A DNA stretch of 64,000 nt from Pseudomonas tremae (GCF_001401155.1 NZ_LJRO01000090.1:248001-312000); one strand, 5' to 3'. Positions 47,538 through 56,332 are shown, counted from the first letter of the stretch. Notes: generated by a model from the sequence alone, not told the origin. Numbers and translations are program-made.

Positions 47538-49181
47538 ATGACTGACGATAAAAACAAAGTCGACTCCCAATTGATCACAGGCCAAGAAAGCCTGCGTGTT
47601 TTTGAAGGGCTCAATCGTGGTATGTCGCGCCGTGATGCCTTGCGCATGCTGGGGGTCGCAGGGATTGCTGCCGCTGGCGCGGGCAGCCTGTTCGGTTCGG
47701 CCGGCCAAGTGTTCGCCGCAACCTCAGCAAGTACGGGTCAAGGCAAGCAGGGTGGCCGCATCAAGGTTGCCACATCGACAAGCTCGACCGCCGATACGCT
47801 GGACCCGGCAAAGGGCGCGAACTACACCGACTACTGTCGGCACAACATGTTCTATAACGGCTTGGCGGTCTTGGATGCGCAACTGACGCCGCGCATGGCT
47901 CTGGCGGAATCATTCGATACAGATGATGCGACCTCCTGGACCATCAAGCTGCGCAAGGACGTTTTATTCCACGATGGCAGGCCATTCACTTCGGCCGACG
48001 TCGTCTATTCGTTGAACCGCCACAAGCTGCCGGAGACTGGCTCCAGGGTGGTGGCCATTGCGCAGCAGTTGGAGGAGGTGAAGGCCGTTGGACCACATGA
48101 GGTGCAGATCCGCTTGGTCAGCCCGAATGCCGACCTGCCGGCAATCCTTGCCACTACTTATTTTCTCATCGTGCGCGACGGTACCAACGATTTCGCCATC
48201 GCCAACGGCACCGGGCCTTTCAAATGTGCGGAATTCCAGCCAGGCGTGCGCTCGATCAGTGCGCGCAACGCCAGCTATTGGAAGCCGGGCCTGCCTTACC
48301 TCGACGAGATCGAATTCTTCTCGATCCCCGACGAGGCTGCTCGTATCAGTGCCCTGCTTGCCGGTGATGTGGACCTGATTAACCCGATCAATCCGCGTTC
48401 GGTTGCGCGCATTCAGGAAAGTGCCAAGGTAGAGTTGATGGAGACCCCGACCGGTGGCTATACCAACTTAGGGCTGCGCGACAATCTGGGCCCGGTGCAG
48501 AACCCGGACTTTGTCCTGGCGATGAAGTATCTGCAAGATCGCAAACAGATCAATCGGGTTGCTTTCCGGGGCTACGGCGTGATCGCCAACGACCAGCCGG
48601 TCGCCCCCAGCAATCGTTATTACTTCGCCGGTCTGCCACAACGTGAGTACGACCTGGATAAGGCCAGGTTCCACCTGCAGAAATCCGGCATGGCCGGACG
48701 TCCCTTGCCCCTTGTGTGTTCCGACGCCGCTACTGGCTCAGTGGACATCGCGCAGTTGCTGCAGCTCTCCGGGCAGCAGATCGGCCTCAAGCTGGATATC
48801 AAACGGATGCCAGCGGATGGCTACTGGTCCAGTCACTGGATGAAGCATCCGTTGTACTTCGGCAACATCGGTGCGCGCCCGACCGTCGACCTGATGTTCA
48901 GCCTGTTCTACCAGTCCAGTGCGGGCATGAACGAATCGGGTTGGAAGAACGAACAGTTCGACCAGTTGCTGGTCGCTGCGCGCGGCGAGACTGATGAAGC
49001 TAAACGCAAGCAGATGTATGGCGATATGCAGGTGCTGGTGAATGAACACTGCGGTGTCGGTATTGCGCAGTTCAACAGCAGCCTCGATGGCCACAGCGTC
49101 AAGTTGAAAGGACTTACCCCTCATCCACTCGGTGGGATGATGGGTTACATGTTCGCCGAGAACGTCTGGCTGGATGCCTGA
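47538..49181 (+). CDS. Family 5 peptide/opine-type ABC binding protein (copy 2)
   Basis: 547 residues. The N-terminus MTDDKNKVDSQLITGQESLR precedes SRRDALRMLGVAG and a hydrophobic stretch, a Tat-like signal as in copy 1. The mature protein is a DppA/OppA-fold receptor (FYNGLAVLDAQLTPRMALAE, VLFHDGRPFTSADVVYSLNR). Directly followed by two permeases and a fused ATPase, so it is the cognate receptor. Such systems import dipeptides, opines or glycosylated amino acids; given the oxidoreductases, an N-substituted amino acid is a reasonable guess. Confidence 0.9.
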   Translation: MTDDKNKVDSQLITGQESLRVFEGLNRGMSRRDALRMLGVAGIAAAGAGSLFGSAGQVFAATSASTGQGKQGGRIKVATSTSSTADTLDPAKGANYTDYCRHNMFYNGLAVLDAQLTPRMALAESFDTDDATSWTIKLRKDVLFHDGRPFTSADVVYSLNRHKLPETGSRVVAIAQQLEEVKAVGPHEVQIRLVSPNADLPAILATTYFLIVRDGTNDFAIANGTGPFKCAEFQPGVRSISARNASYWKPGLPYLDEIEFFSIPDEAARISALLAGDVDLINPINPRSVARIQESAKVELMETPTGGYTNLGLRDNLGPVQNPDFVLAMKYLQDRKQINRVAFRGYGVIANDQPVAPSNRYYFAGLPQREYDLDKARFHLQKSGMAGRPLPLVCSDAATGSVDIAQLLQLSGQQIGLKLDIKRMPADGYWSSHWMKHPLYFGNIGARPTVDLMFSLFYQSSAGMNESGWKNEQFDQLLVAARGETDEAKRKQMYGDMQVLVNEHCGVGIAQFNSSLDGHSVKLKGLTPHPLGGMMGYMFAENVWLDA

Positions 49182-49260
49182 GCAATTAGGGAAACGACAG
49201 CTCGATAACCAGGGTGTCGCCTGCAGCTCATGCAGGCGCCACTAAGTGAAGGTATGAATT

Positions 49261-50214
49261 ATGAACAGTACTATTGCACGCTTGGTTGGTGGTCGATTGG
49301 CTGTAGGCGTGATAACGCTGCTTTTCGTTTCGCTCGTGGTGTTTTTCCTCACCAACCTGCTACCGGGTGACGCGGTCCAGGAACAGCTCGGCCAAGAGGC
49401 AACGCCAGAAGTGCTGGCGGCGCTGCGCGCGCAGTTAGGCCTTGATCTACCCGTGCACCTGCGTTACGTAAACTGGTTAGGTGGGCTGATCACCGGTAAT
49501 CCTGGCGTTTCCCTGGTCAACGGTATGCCGGTTGACGAGATGATCGCCAGCCGGCTGCCCAATACCCTGAAACTGGGAGCGATCGCCGCGTTGTTCTCGG
49601 TGCCGCTGGCGTTGGTCATAGGCATTCTGTCAGCGATGTACCGCGGCTCAATCTTCGACCGTTACAGCAACATGCTGACGGTGTTCGCTGTCTCCGTGCC
49701 GGAGTTCCTGATCGCCACCGTCGCGGTACTGATCTTCGCGGTCAAGCTGGGCTGGCTGCCGGCGCTGTCGCGTAGCGTCGAGACCGAGTCGTTTGGCGAA
49801 CTGGTTCACGTATATGCGTTGCCGGTGTTGACGCTGTGTTGCGTACTGACGGCGCAGATGGCACGCATGACGCGGGCCGCGGTGGTCGATCAGCTCAGCG
49901 CCTCCTATGTCGAAATGGCGACGCTCAAAGGGGCAGGGCCGATACGGGTAGTGCTTCGTCATGCATTACCCAATGCTATCGGGCCGATCGCCAATGCCAT
50001 AGCGCTGAGCCTGTCGTACCTGTTGGGCGGCGTAGTCATAGTCGAGTCGATCTTCAACTATCCGGGCGTAGCAACACTGATGGTAAACGGTGTAGTCACG
50101 CGTGACATGCCATTGATACAGGCATGCGTGATGTTGTTTAGCCTGGGTTTTCTGGTGCTGGTTCTGCTGGCTGACCTCTGTGCAATCCTATCCAACCCGA
50201 GGCTGCGCAAATGA
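49261..50214 (+). CDS. DppB-type ABC permease
   Basis: 317 residues with six predicted transmembrane helices. The opening LVGGRLAVGVITLLFVSLVV and FFLTNLLPGDAV, and the conserved loop MATLKGAGPIRVVLRHALPN (the ATPase-docking EAA-type motif), are typical of DppB/OppB. It partners with the next permease, whose start overlaps its stop by 4 nt. Confidence 0.92.
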   Translation: MNSTIARLVGGRLAVGVITLLFVSLVVFFLTNLLPGDAVQEQLGQEATPEVLAALRAQLGLDLPVHLRYVNWLGGLITGNPGVSLVNGMPVDEMIASRLPNTLKLGAIAALFSVPLALVIGILSAMYRGSIFDRYSNMLTVFAVSVPEFLIATVAVLIFAVKLGWLPALSRSVETESFGELVHVYALPVLTLCCVLTAQMARMTRAAVVDQLSASYVEMATLKGAGPIRVVLRHALPNAIGPIANAIALSLSYLLGGVVIVESIFNYPGVATLMVNGVVTRDMPLIQACVMLFSLGFLVLVLLADLCAILSNPRLRK

Positions 50215-51119
50215 AACCGAACAGTATTTCACCTAAAACGAGTATCGGCAGCGGCAAGGATAACGGCCGGAATCAGGATGAGGATGGAGCGAGCCAGCCG
50301 CTGCGAACACGCCGGCGTCGGCTGTCCCTGTCTATAGGCGGCGTCATCGGCTTGCTGATCGTGACTTTCTGGGCGCTAATGGCCGTCGCCGGGCCCCTGT
50401 TGGCGCCCTACGATGCCAACGCAATGATCAGTGATGATTACTTCGGCCCGCTTAGTCTGGCGTTCCCATTGGGTACCGACTACCTGGGGCGGGATATCCT
50501 CAGCCGCTTGTTGCACGGCGCGCCTTTCACCATCGGTGTGGCGTTGACGGCCACAGCGATAGCCTGCACTGCTGGCGTCGTACTGGCGCTGGTGGCGGCT
50601 GCGTCCGGTGGCTGGGTCGACGCATTCATAAGTCGTACCCAAGATGCGCTGATCGCGATTCCAAACAAGATTTTTGCCCTGCTGATAGTGGCTACGTTCG
50701 GCTCCTCGGTACCACTGTTGTTGCTGATGGCCGCATTCGCCTATATGCCGGGTTCCTTTCGGATGGCGCGTTCAGCGGCGGTGAACGTCATGACCATGGA
50801 CTTTATCCAGGTTGTGCGTACTCGAGGCGAAGCCATGCCCTACATCATCTTCATCGAAGTACTGCCGAACATGCTGCGCCCGGTGCTGACCGACTTTGGT
50901 CTGCGCTTCGTCTACGTGGTGCTGCTGCTAAGCGCCATGAGTTTCCTTGGGTTGGGCGTGCAGCCACCGGACGCCGACTGGGGTTCGCTGGTGCGGGAAA
51001 ATATCGATGGCCTTTCGGCGGGGGCCCCGGCCGTGCTGGTACCGGCGGTCGCCATAGCCACCCTGACTATGGGTGTGAACCTGCTCATCGACAGCTTCGG
51101 CGGCCGATCCAATCGCTAG
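50211..51119 (+). CDS. DppC-type ABC permease
   Basis: 302 residues; a polar N-terminal extension of about 35 residues (SISPKTSIGSGKDNGRNQDE) precedes six transmembrane helices. LGTDYLGRDILSRLLHGAPF and the docking loop with VRTRGEAMPYIIFIEVLPN are DppC signatures. Second permease of the heterodimeric importer channel. Confidence 0.92.
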   Translation: MKPNSISPKTSIGSGKDNGRNQDEDGASQPLRTRRRRLSLSIGGVIGLLIVTFWALMAVAGPLLAPYDANAMISDDYFGPLSLAFPLGTDYLGRDILSRLLHGAPFTIGVALTATAIACTAGVVLALVAAASGGWVDAFISRTQDALIAIPNKIFALLIVATFGSSVPLLLLMAAFAYMPGSFRMARSAAVNVMTMDFIQVVRTRGEAMPYIIFIEVLPNMLRPVLTDFGLRFVYVVLLLSAMSFLGLGVQPPDADWGSLVRENIDGLSAGAPAVLVPAVAIATLTMGVNLLIDSFGGRSNR

Positions 51120-51132
51120 ATGGAGAAGTGAG

Positions 51133-52965
51133 ATGAACGAAATCGTCAGGGTAAGTGGCCTGCGTGTGGTTGCACGTAACGAAGAGGGCATCAATATACC
51201 CATCGTGCACGGTGCCGATTTCAGCCTGAAAAAAGGCGAAGTTCTGGCGTTGATCGGCGAGTCGGGTTCCGGCAAGAGCACCATAGCGCTGTCGCTGATG
51301 GGTTACGCCCGCTCGGGTTGCCGTATCGTCGGCGGCTCTATACGGGTCGGTGATATCGACGTGCTGAAACTGTCGAATACCGAGCTGGCAAAGCTGCGCG
51401 GGCGCACCGTGGCGTATATCGCCCAGAGTGCGGCCGCGGCATTCAATCCGTCCAAAAGCATCATGGAACAGGTGATCGAAAGCGCGCTGATCCATGGCGT
51501 TCTGTCACACAAGCAGGCGCAGGCCAAGGCCGTCGAGCTGTTCCGCGAACTGGCTCTGCCGGAACCGGAACGCATTGGTTCGCGCTATCCGCACCAGGTC
51601 TCGGGTGGGCAGTTGCAACGGCTGATGGCGGCGATGGCGCTGATAACCGATCCGGCACTGGTGATTCTGGATGAGCCGACCACGGCGTTGGATGTCACGA
51701 CCCAGATTGAAGTGCTGCGGGCGTTCAAAAAGGTGGTACGCGAACGCGGCACCACGGCTATTTACGTCTCCCACGATCTGGCGGTGGTGGCGCAGATGGC
51801 CGACCGCATCGTCGTACTGTGCGACGGCCGGATTCAGGAAAACAACCCTACCGAACAGATCCTGGCTGCACCTGAACATCCCTATACGCGCAGCCTGCTG
51901 GCCGCGATAAGGCCGGCAGCTCGCCCGAGAGCGGGCGTTCAAGAGGTACCTTCGGCGCAAGAGGATCTGCTGCTCGAAATCCACGGTCTGGAGATTTGCT
52001 ACGGCACCAAGAAGGTGCTGCAGAATGTCGATCTGAAGATCCGGCGCGGCGCGGCGGTCGGCGTGATCGGCGAGTCGGGGTCGGGGAAAACCACGCTGGC
52101 GCAGGCCATCGCCGGTTTGGCACCAACGTCGGCCGGACGTATCCTGCTGGACGGTCAGCCGCTCAGCAGGAAGCTGGCGGGGCGCACCCGAGAGCAGTTC
52201 CGGCGTGTTCAGTTCGTCTTCCAGAACGCTGATACGGCGCTGAACCCAAAGCACAGCATTGAACAGATCCTCGGTCGCCCGCTACGTTTCTACCACGGGA
52301 TGAGCGGCGCGCAGCAGCAGCGTCGGGTGGTCGAATTGCTGGAGCTGGTGCAGTTGCCGGCCAGCATTGCGCAACGCCGGCCCGGCGAGTTGTCCGGCGG
52401 CCAAAAGCAGCGTGTCAACCTGGCGCGGGCGCTGGCGGCGGAGCCGGATCTGATCCTCTGTGACGAAGTGACCTCGGCGCTGGATACAGTGGTGGGCGCG
52501 GCGATTCTTGAACTGTTGCGCGACCTGCGCCGCGAACTGGGAGTCTCCTTCCTGTTCATCAGTCATGACATATCCACCGTTCGTGCGCTCTGTGACGACA
52601 TAGTGGTGATGTACAGCGGCTACAAGGTCGAGGCCGGTGATCAGAGTGCGTTCGCCCAGGCGCCGTTCCATCCCTACACCAACCTGTTGACCAATTCGGT
52701 GCCGGAGCTGCGCCAGGGCTGGCTGGAAACCTGCGGAGCCGCTAAAGGCAAGCTGCCGTCGATTGGCGAGCAGACCAACGTAGCGAATCTATGTGCGTTT
52801 CTTGATCGCTGCCCGGTGCGCATCGACGGCCTGTGCAATCGTAGCGCGCCACCGCGCGGCAAAATCGCCGGCGGTAGTGAGATTCTTTGCCATCACACCA
52901 GTGCCGAGCTGCTCAAGGTGCAGGAAGGTGTGAGCAGCATGAAATTAGTGGGTACCTACGTATGA
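51133..52965 (+). CDS. Fused DppD-DppF-type double ATPase
   Basis: 610 residues with two complete nucleotide-binding domains. NBD1: Walker A GESGSGKST near residue 38, signature VSGGQLQRLMAAM, Walker B LVILDEPTTALD. NBD2 from about residue 275: Walker A GESGSGKTT, signature LSGGQKQRVNLARAL, Walker B LILCDEVTSALD. A cysteine-rich oligopeptide-transporter C-terminal domain closes it (ANLCAFLDRCPVRIDGLCNR). It powers the importer encoded just upstream. GGAGAAG precedes the ATG; the stop overlaps a short further ORF. Confidence 0.93.
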   Translation: MNEIVRVSGLRVVARNEEGINIPIVHGADFSLKKGEVLALIGESGSGKSTIALSLMGYARSGCRIVGGSIRVGDIDVLKLSNTELAKLRGRTVAYIAQSAAAAFNPSKSIMEQVIESALIHGVLSHKQAQAKAVELFRELALPEPERIGSRYPHQVSGGQLQRLMAAMALITDPALVILDEPTTALDVTTQIEVLRAFKKVVRERGTTAIYVSHDLAVVAQMADRIVVLCDGRIQENNPTEQILAAPEHPYTRSLLAAIRPAARPRAGVQEVPSAQEDLLLEIHGLEICYGTKKVLQNVDLKIRRGAAVGVIGESGSGKTTLAQAIAGLAPTSAGRILLDGQPLSRKLAGRTREQFRRVQFVFQNADTALNPKHSIEQILGRPLRFYHGMSGAQQQRRVVELLELVQLPASIAQRRPGELSGGQKQRVNLARALAAEPDLILCDEVTSALDTVVGAAILELLRDLRRELGVSFLFISHDISTVRALCDDIVVMYSGYKVEAGDQSAFAQAPFHPYTNLLTNSVPELRQGWLETCGAAKGKLPSIGEQTNVANLCAFLDRCPVRIDGLCNRSAPPRGKIAGGSEILCHHTSAELLKVQEGVSSMKLVGTYV

Positions 52966-53048
52966 GTGCGCGCTTCGTCCGCCTGGCCGAGCGGGAGCGG
53001 CCCCCGGTCAGGCTGATGGGGGCCTGCCAGGACTGCCGGGCTTATTGA
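52962..53048 (+). pseudogene. 28-codon ORF coupled to the ATPase gene, probable gene stump
   Basis: Its ATG overlaps the ATPase stop (ATGA), the arrangement of a real operon gene. It reads MSARFVRLAERERPPVRLMG then ACQDCRAY and stops. Most likely the first codons of a further operon gene whose body was lost. I do not recognise the product. Confidence 0.4.
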
Positions 53049-53202
53049 TGCGTTAGATACGCTGGTTTCCAACTTGCACATGGCCGAGTTTTGGCAGGGA
53101 ATTATGTTCGCGTATTCGTCCAATGATTTGGTGAGCGACTGGAGATATTTCAGTCTACAGACTCTTCGCGGGTTCTCACTCTCGCAGTTTAGGGTAGTTT
53201 GA
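53038..53202 (+). pseudogene. Unassigned protein-like fragment
   Basis: A frame without its own start reads GLIDALDTLVSNLHMAEFWQ then SNDLVSDWRYFSLQTLRGF and ends SQFRVV before TGA. Composition is that of a folded protein. It is shifted by one base relative to the 28-codon stump that overlaps it. I cannot name the family. Confidence 0.35.
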
Positions 53203-53264
53203 TGATTGTCAGAACATTGCTCTCGCGACTTTTGCGTGAGTAGCCACTGCCCGGTTTGATATTC

Positions 53265-53490
53265 CTAGGGTTCAATTCGACCTACCGGGTCGGAGTTCTG
53301 GCGCAGAGTGTTTTCTACTTCCACGTCGCCTGCAATCGAGTGTTAGCTTACGTCCTATAGGCCTCAGCGTTCCTGCGGCCGGCTTCGCCGAGGCCTATGC
53401 CGGCTTTGTTGCCCAGAAGATGGGGCTTCCGATCAATCAGATAACCATATCTACCAATCGTAATGATGCTCTGCGCCCATTCATACACTT
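53265..53490 (+). pseudogene. Degenerate threonine-synthase-like fragment with frameshift
   Basis: Frame A (53265-53360) reads NSTYRVGVLAQSVFYFHVAC, matching the NSxNWARxLAQxVYYFHA core of threonine synthases. Frame B (about 53357-53487), one base off, reads GLSVPAAGFAEAYAGFVAQK then MGLPINQITISTNRNDALRP, matching the VPTGNFGDxFAGYVAKKMGLPI..LIxATNxND region that follows in the same enzymes. N- and C-terminal parts are missing and the two frames are not joined, so this is a relic. Its 3-prime end abuts the LysR gene on the other strand. Confidence 0.7.
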
Positions 53491-54403
53491 AAAGACTATC
53501 CGGATCGCCAAAAAACATCTGGATCCGCGACCTCAACCAACGCTCCCCAGGGTCATTATCCTGCGCGCCGCGCCAGGCCATATGCAGCTCGAACGTACGG
53601 GTTTCAATCGGCAGGTCTTCAGAGCGGACGCCGCCGGCGGCGGTCAGTACCTGCGCGGCATAATCCGGCACGGTGGCGATGATGTCTGTGCCGGTCAGCA
53701 GGGTTGCCAGGCCGTTGAACTGCGGCACAGCGAGGACAACATGGCGTTTGCGGTCCAGTTTCTCCAGGTGTTCGTCAATGAAGCCGCTCAGGTCGCCGGC
53801 GAAGGAAACCAACGCATGGGGCCGGGCGCAGAAGTCGTCGAGGCTCAAGGGGCCGGGTATTGAATCGGCGCGCAGCAACTGCGGCTTGCTCCTGCGCAAT
53901 ACCTTGCGTTTGGCGTTGGCGGGCAGGTCCTGGGTGTAACTGACGCCGACCGAAATTTCCCCAGACGCCAGCAATGGCGGCATCAGGATGTAATTGACGC
54001 GTCTGACAACCAGCACAATCCCTGGTGCTTCGGAGCGCAGGCGCTTGAGCAGCGTGGGCAGCAAGGCAAATTCCACATCGTCCGACAAACCGATACGAAA
54101 CACCGAAGTGCTGGTCGCCGGGTCGAATTCCGAAGCCCGACTGACGGCGGTCGAAATAGAGTCGAGTGCCGGGGAGAGCAGGGCGAAGATTTCCGTGGCG
54201 CGGGCGGTGGGTTCCATGCTGCGGCCGGTACGGACGAACAGCGGGTCGTCGAACAGGCCGCGCAGTCGTGATAGCGCAGCACTGATGGCGGGCTGGCCAA
54301 GAAACAGTTTTTCCGCCGCACGCGTCACGCTGCGCTCATGCATCAGGGTTTCAAAAACGATGAGCAGGTTGAGGTCGACGCGACGCAGGTCGTTGCGGTT
54401 CAT
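53489..54403 (-). CDS. LysR-family regulator divergent from MDR oxidoreductase
   Basis: 304 residues of the NodD/LinR-like LysR subgroup: VDLNLLIVFETLMHERSVTR and LGQPAISAALSRLRGLFDDP form the DNA-binding domain. It is divergent from a quinone-oxidoreductase-like gene with 310 bp between, the likely target. Its last codons abut the threonine-synthase relic. Confidence 0.88.
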   Translation of the reverse strand: MNRNDLRRVDLNLLIVFETLMHERSVTRAAEKLFLGQPAISAALSRLRGLFDDPLFVRTGRSMEPTARATEIFALLSPALDSISTAVSRASEFDPATSTSVFRIGLSDDVEFALLPTLLKRLRSEAPGIVLVVRRVNYILMPPLLASGEISVGVSYTQDLPANAKRKVLRRSKPQLLRADSIPGPLSLDDFCARPHALVSFAGDLSGFIDEHLEKLDRKRHVVLAVPQFNGLATLLTGTDIIATVPDYAAQVLTAAGGVRSEDLPIETRTFELHMAWRGAQDNDPGERWLRSRIQMFFGDPDSL

Positions 54404-54713
54404 GCGGAATATCTCGGGCCATTTGTCGGTTGAGGACGTGAGCAGGGTGCGATAGTACGAGCAAATGCGGGTCGGGCGCAGGGAAAATTAATGGCAAGGG
54501 CACTGAATGTCCACATGGCTTGCAATGTCTCGTCGACATGCGAACAATGGCGGCCATTACGCATACTGGCTTCCAGACGCTCTCTGGCCGCGGCATGCAG
54601 CTCTCAGGACACAATCGATGACAGGCATGTCGACTATCAATAGCCACCGATAGTGTTCCCGGCAATGCCCGGATAAAGTTTGTGGCATCAAGGTTTACCA
54701 GGCGAGGTTCTAA
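54404..54713. other. Intergenic region between LysR and MDR oxidoreductase genes
   Basis: 310 bp holding two divergent promoters. No ORF of note and no clear long dyad; GAGG 6 nt before the oxidoreductase ATG is its ribosome binding site. Confidence 0.5.
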
Positions 54714-55736
54714 ATGTCCCGCACGATCCGTTTTCACCAGTTTGGCCCGGCCGAGGTGCTCAAGCTCGAAGAGCAGCCTGTCGCGTCGCCTGTATCCGGC
54801 GAGGTGCAGGTGCGCGTCCAGGCCATCGGTGTCAGCTGGTACGACGTTCTCTGGCGGCAAAATCTCGCGTCCACTCAGGCCCGGCTGCCGGCTGGCCTGG
54901 GTTATGAGATGGCGGGCGTGGTCACAGCGCTCGGCGCAGGGGTCGATGACTTGCAGGTCGGCGACAAGGTCGCCAGCTTCCCGGCAGCCGACGCCAACCA
55001 GCATCCTGTCTACGGCGAATCCATCGTCATGCCACGTCGTGCGCTGACCCGTTATCCCGACATCCTTACCCCGGTTCAGGCCAGTGTGCATTACACGCCC
55101 TATCTGGTGGCTTACTTTGCCTATGTTGATCTGGCGCGTATCAAGGCTGGCCAGACTGTGCTGGTCACCGATGCCAGCCATTGCTCAGGCCCCGCGTTCG
55201 TGCAACTGGGCAAAGCTCTGGGGGTTAGCGTGATTGCAGCCACCAAGACTGATGACGCCCGTGAGTACCTGCTGTCGCTGGGTGCCGACAAGGTAGTGGT
55301 CACCGAAGAGCAGGACCTGCTGATGGCGATCAACAAGTACACCGATAATCGTGGTGTCGATGCCGTGTTCGATGGCTTGGGCGGTCCGCAGATGTCAATC
55401 ATGGGTGATGTGCTGGCGCCGCGTGGCAGTCTGGTGCTGTACGGGTTGCAAGGCGGTAATCAGACGCCGTTCCCGGCTTGCGCAGCATTCCAGAAGAACA
55501 TTCAGTTTTACGTGCATTGCCTGGGTAACTTCACCGGTAAGCCTGAACTGGGCATTATGCAAGACCAGGAAGCACTGCAACGCGCCCTGAAAGACATTAA
55601 TCAGATGACGCAGGATAATAAGCTGGTGCCATTACAGACGCGCAGTTTTCCGTTCGAACAGGTCGTGCAGGCACACCGTTACATGGACGCCTGCCCGATT
55701 GGCGGGCGCGCAGTGCTGGAAGTCGAGTCTGCCTGA
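54714..55736 (+). CDS. Zinc-independent MDR oxidoreductase (quinone reductase type)
   Basis: 340 residues of the medium-chain dehydrogenase/reductase superfamily. The N-terminal GroES-like domain (FHQFGPAEVLKLEEQPVASP, VQAIGVSWYDVLWRQ, GYEMAGVVTALGAG) lacks the Cys/His zinc ligands of alcohol dehydrogenases; the Rossmann part reads VLVTDASHCSGPAFVQLGKA instead of the usual AAAGGVG. So NADPH-dependent reduction of quinones or enones is likely. Probably under the divergent LysR protein. Confidence 0.88.
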   Translation: MSRTIRFHQFGPAEVLKLEEQPVASPVSGEVQVRVQAIGVSWYDVLWRQNLASTQARLPAGLGYEMAGVVTALGAGVDDLQVGDKVASFPAADANQHPVYGESIVMPRRALTRYPDILTPVQASVHYTPYLVAYFAYVDLARIKAGQTVLVTDASHCSGPAFVQLGKALGVSVIAATKTDDAREYLLSLGADKVVVTEEQDLLMAINKYTDNRGVDAVFDGLGGPQMSIMGDVLAPRGSLVLYGLQGGNQTPFPACAAFQKNIQFYVHCLGNFTGKPELGIMQDQEALQRALKDINQMTQDNKLVPLQTRSFPFEQVVQAHRYMDACPIGGRAVLEVESA

Positions 55737-55771
55737 CTCCGCACACAGGCACTCAGCAAGTTATTATCGAA

Positions 55772-55800
55772 AAGGCCTTCCACACGGCAGGCTTTTTTGC
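55772..55800 (+). terminator. Probable terminator after the MDR oxidoreductase
   Basis: GCCT...AGGC flanks a 10-nt loop and is followed by six T. The stem is short, so confidence is moderate. Confidence 0.55.
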
Positions 55801-56199
55801 AGGCGCCGTGTGCCAAAAGACAAGGCTGATGAAAAGTTGCGGGCGCTGCGGCGGCCAGTTTTGTGTGCCAGAGATAATTAAAGTTGATACGCGCGGTTGT
55901 CGATAAGAAAAACAACTTTAACAGCAGTTTATTAGAGTTGATAAATTCTGTCAGAGCAGTGGGTGTCAGGCTGTCTTTTCCTACGGACCATGAAGGCAGA
56001 GAGCCACAGCTTAGGCGTTGTCGTAAAAGCCGACATGCCGCTGCCGTTTGTTGGCAGGCCCCGACTGACAGTGTGCTTGTTGATGAGCACTTCCATGACT
56101 ATGTCGGGCGTTTAAACTAAAGGTTTATGGCGCTGTATAGTTTTACGGTCACAGCCCGCCTTTTGAAAGCAAACTGTATATTGTAATTATCCTGAAGGC
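55801..56199. other. AT-rich intergenic region upstream of the PP-loop operon
   Basis: About 400 bp without a convincing gene. It includes TTAAAGTTG (55878-55886) and CAACTTTAA (55913-55921), a perfect 9-bp inverted repeat with 26-nt spacer. TTGAAA at 56163 followed 15 nt later by TAATTAT is a possible promoter for the downstream operon. Confidence 0.45.
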
Positions 56200-56230
56200 C
56201 CTGATAATACTTCGGTCATTATTACTCAGG
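56200..56230 (+). promoter_or_regulatory. Leader hairpin covering the ribosome binding site of the peptide ORF
   Basis: CCTGATAATA (56200-56209) pairs with TTATTACTCAGG (56219-56230) with one bulged base, around a 9-nt loop. The right arm contributes the AGG of the ribosome binding site for the ATG at 56240. This could throttle translation or serve as an attenuator; no ligand-binding core is seen. Confidence 0.45.
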
Positions 56231-56239
56231 GAATGAGTC

Positions 56240-56332
56240 ATGCCCGACCACACACTTGATTGTCAGCCTGATCTTCGATGCGGTGCCTGCCTATTGTTGT
56301 TGTCTGAACGACAGGCAGGGGACGCCCAATGA
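56240..56332 (+). CDS. 30-residue Cys-containing peptide ORF coupled to PP-loop gene
   Basis: MPDHTLDCQPDLRCGACLLL then LSERQAGDAQ and TGA. AGGG stands about 8 nt before the ATG, and the TGA overlaps the ATG of the PP-loop gene as ATGA (56329-56332), so the two are translationally coupled. Cysteines are at positions 8, 14 and 17 (CGAC motif). It may be a leader peptide, a precursor peptide acted on by the downstream enzyme, or a small metal-binding protein. I recognise no homologue; support is limited to signals and position. Confidence 0.5.
   Translation: MPDHTLDCQPDLRCGACLLLLSERQAGDAQ

Noticed and set aside
55884..56120. A 78-codon plus-strand frame upstream of the PP-loop operon
   Set aside because: No ribosome binding site, crosses an inverted repeat, and no conserved-looking segment.
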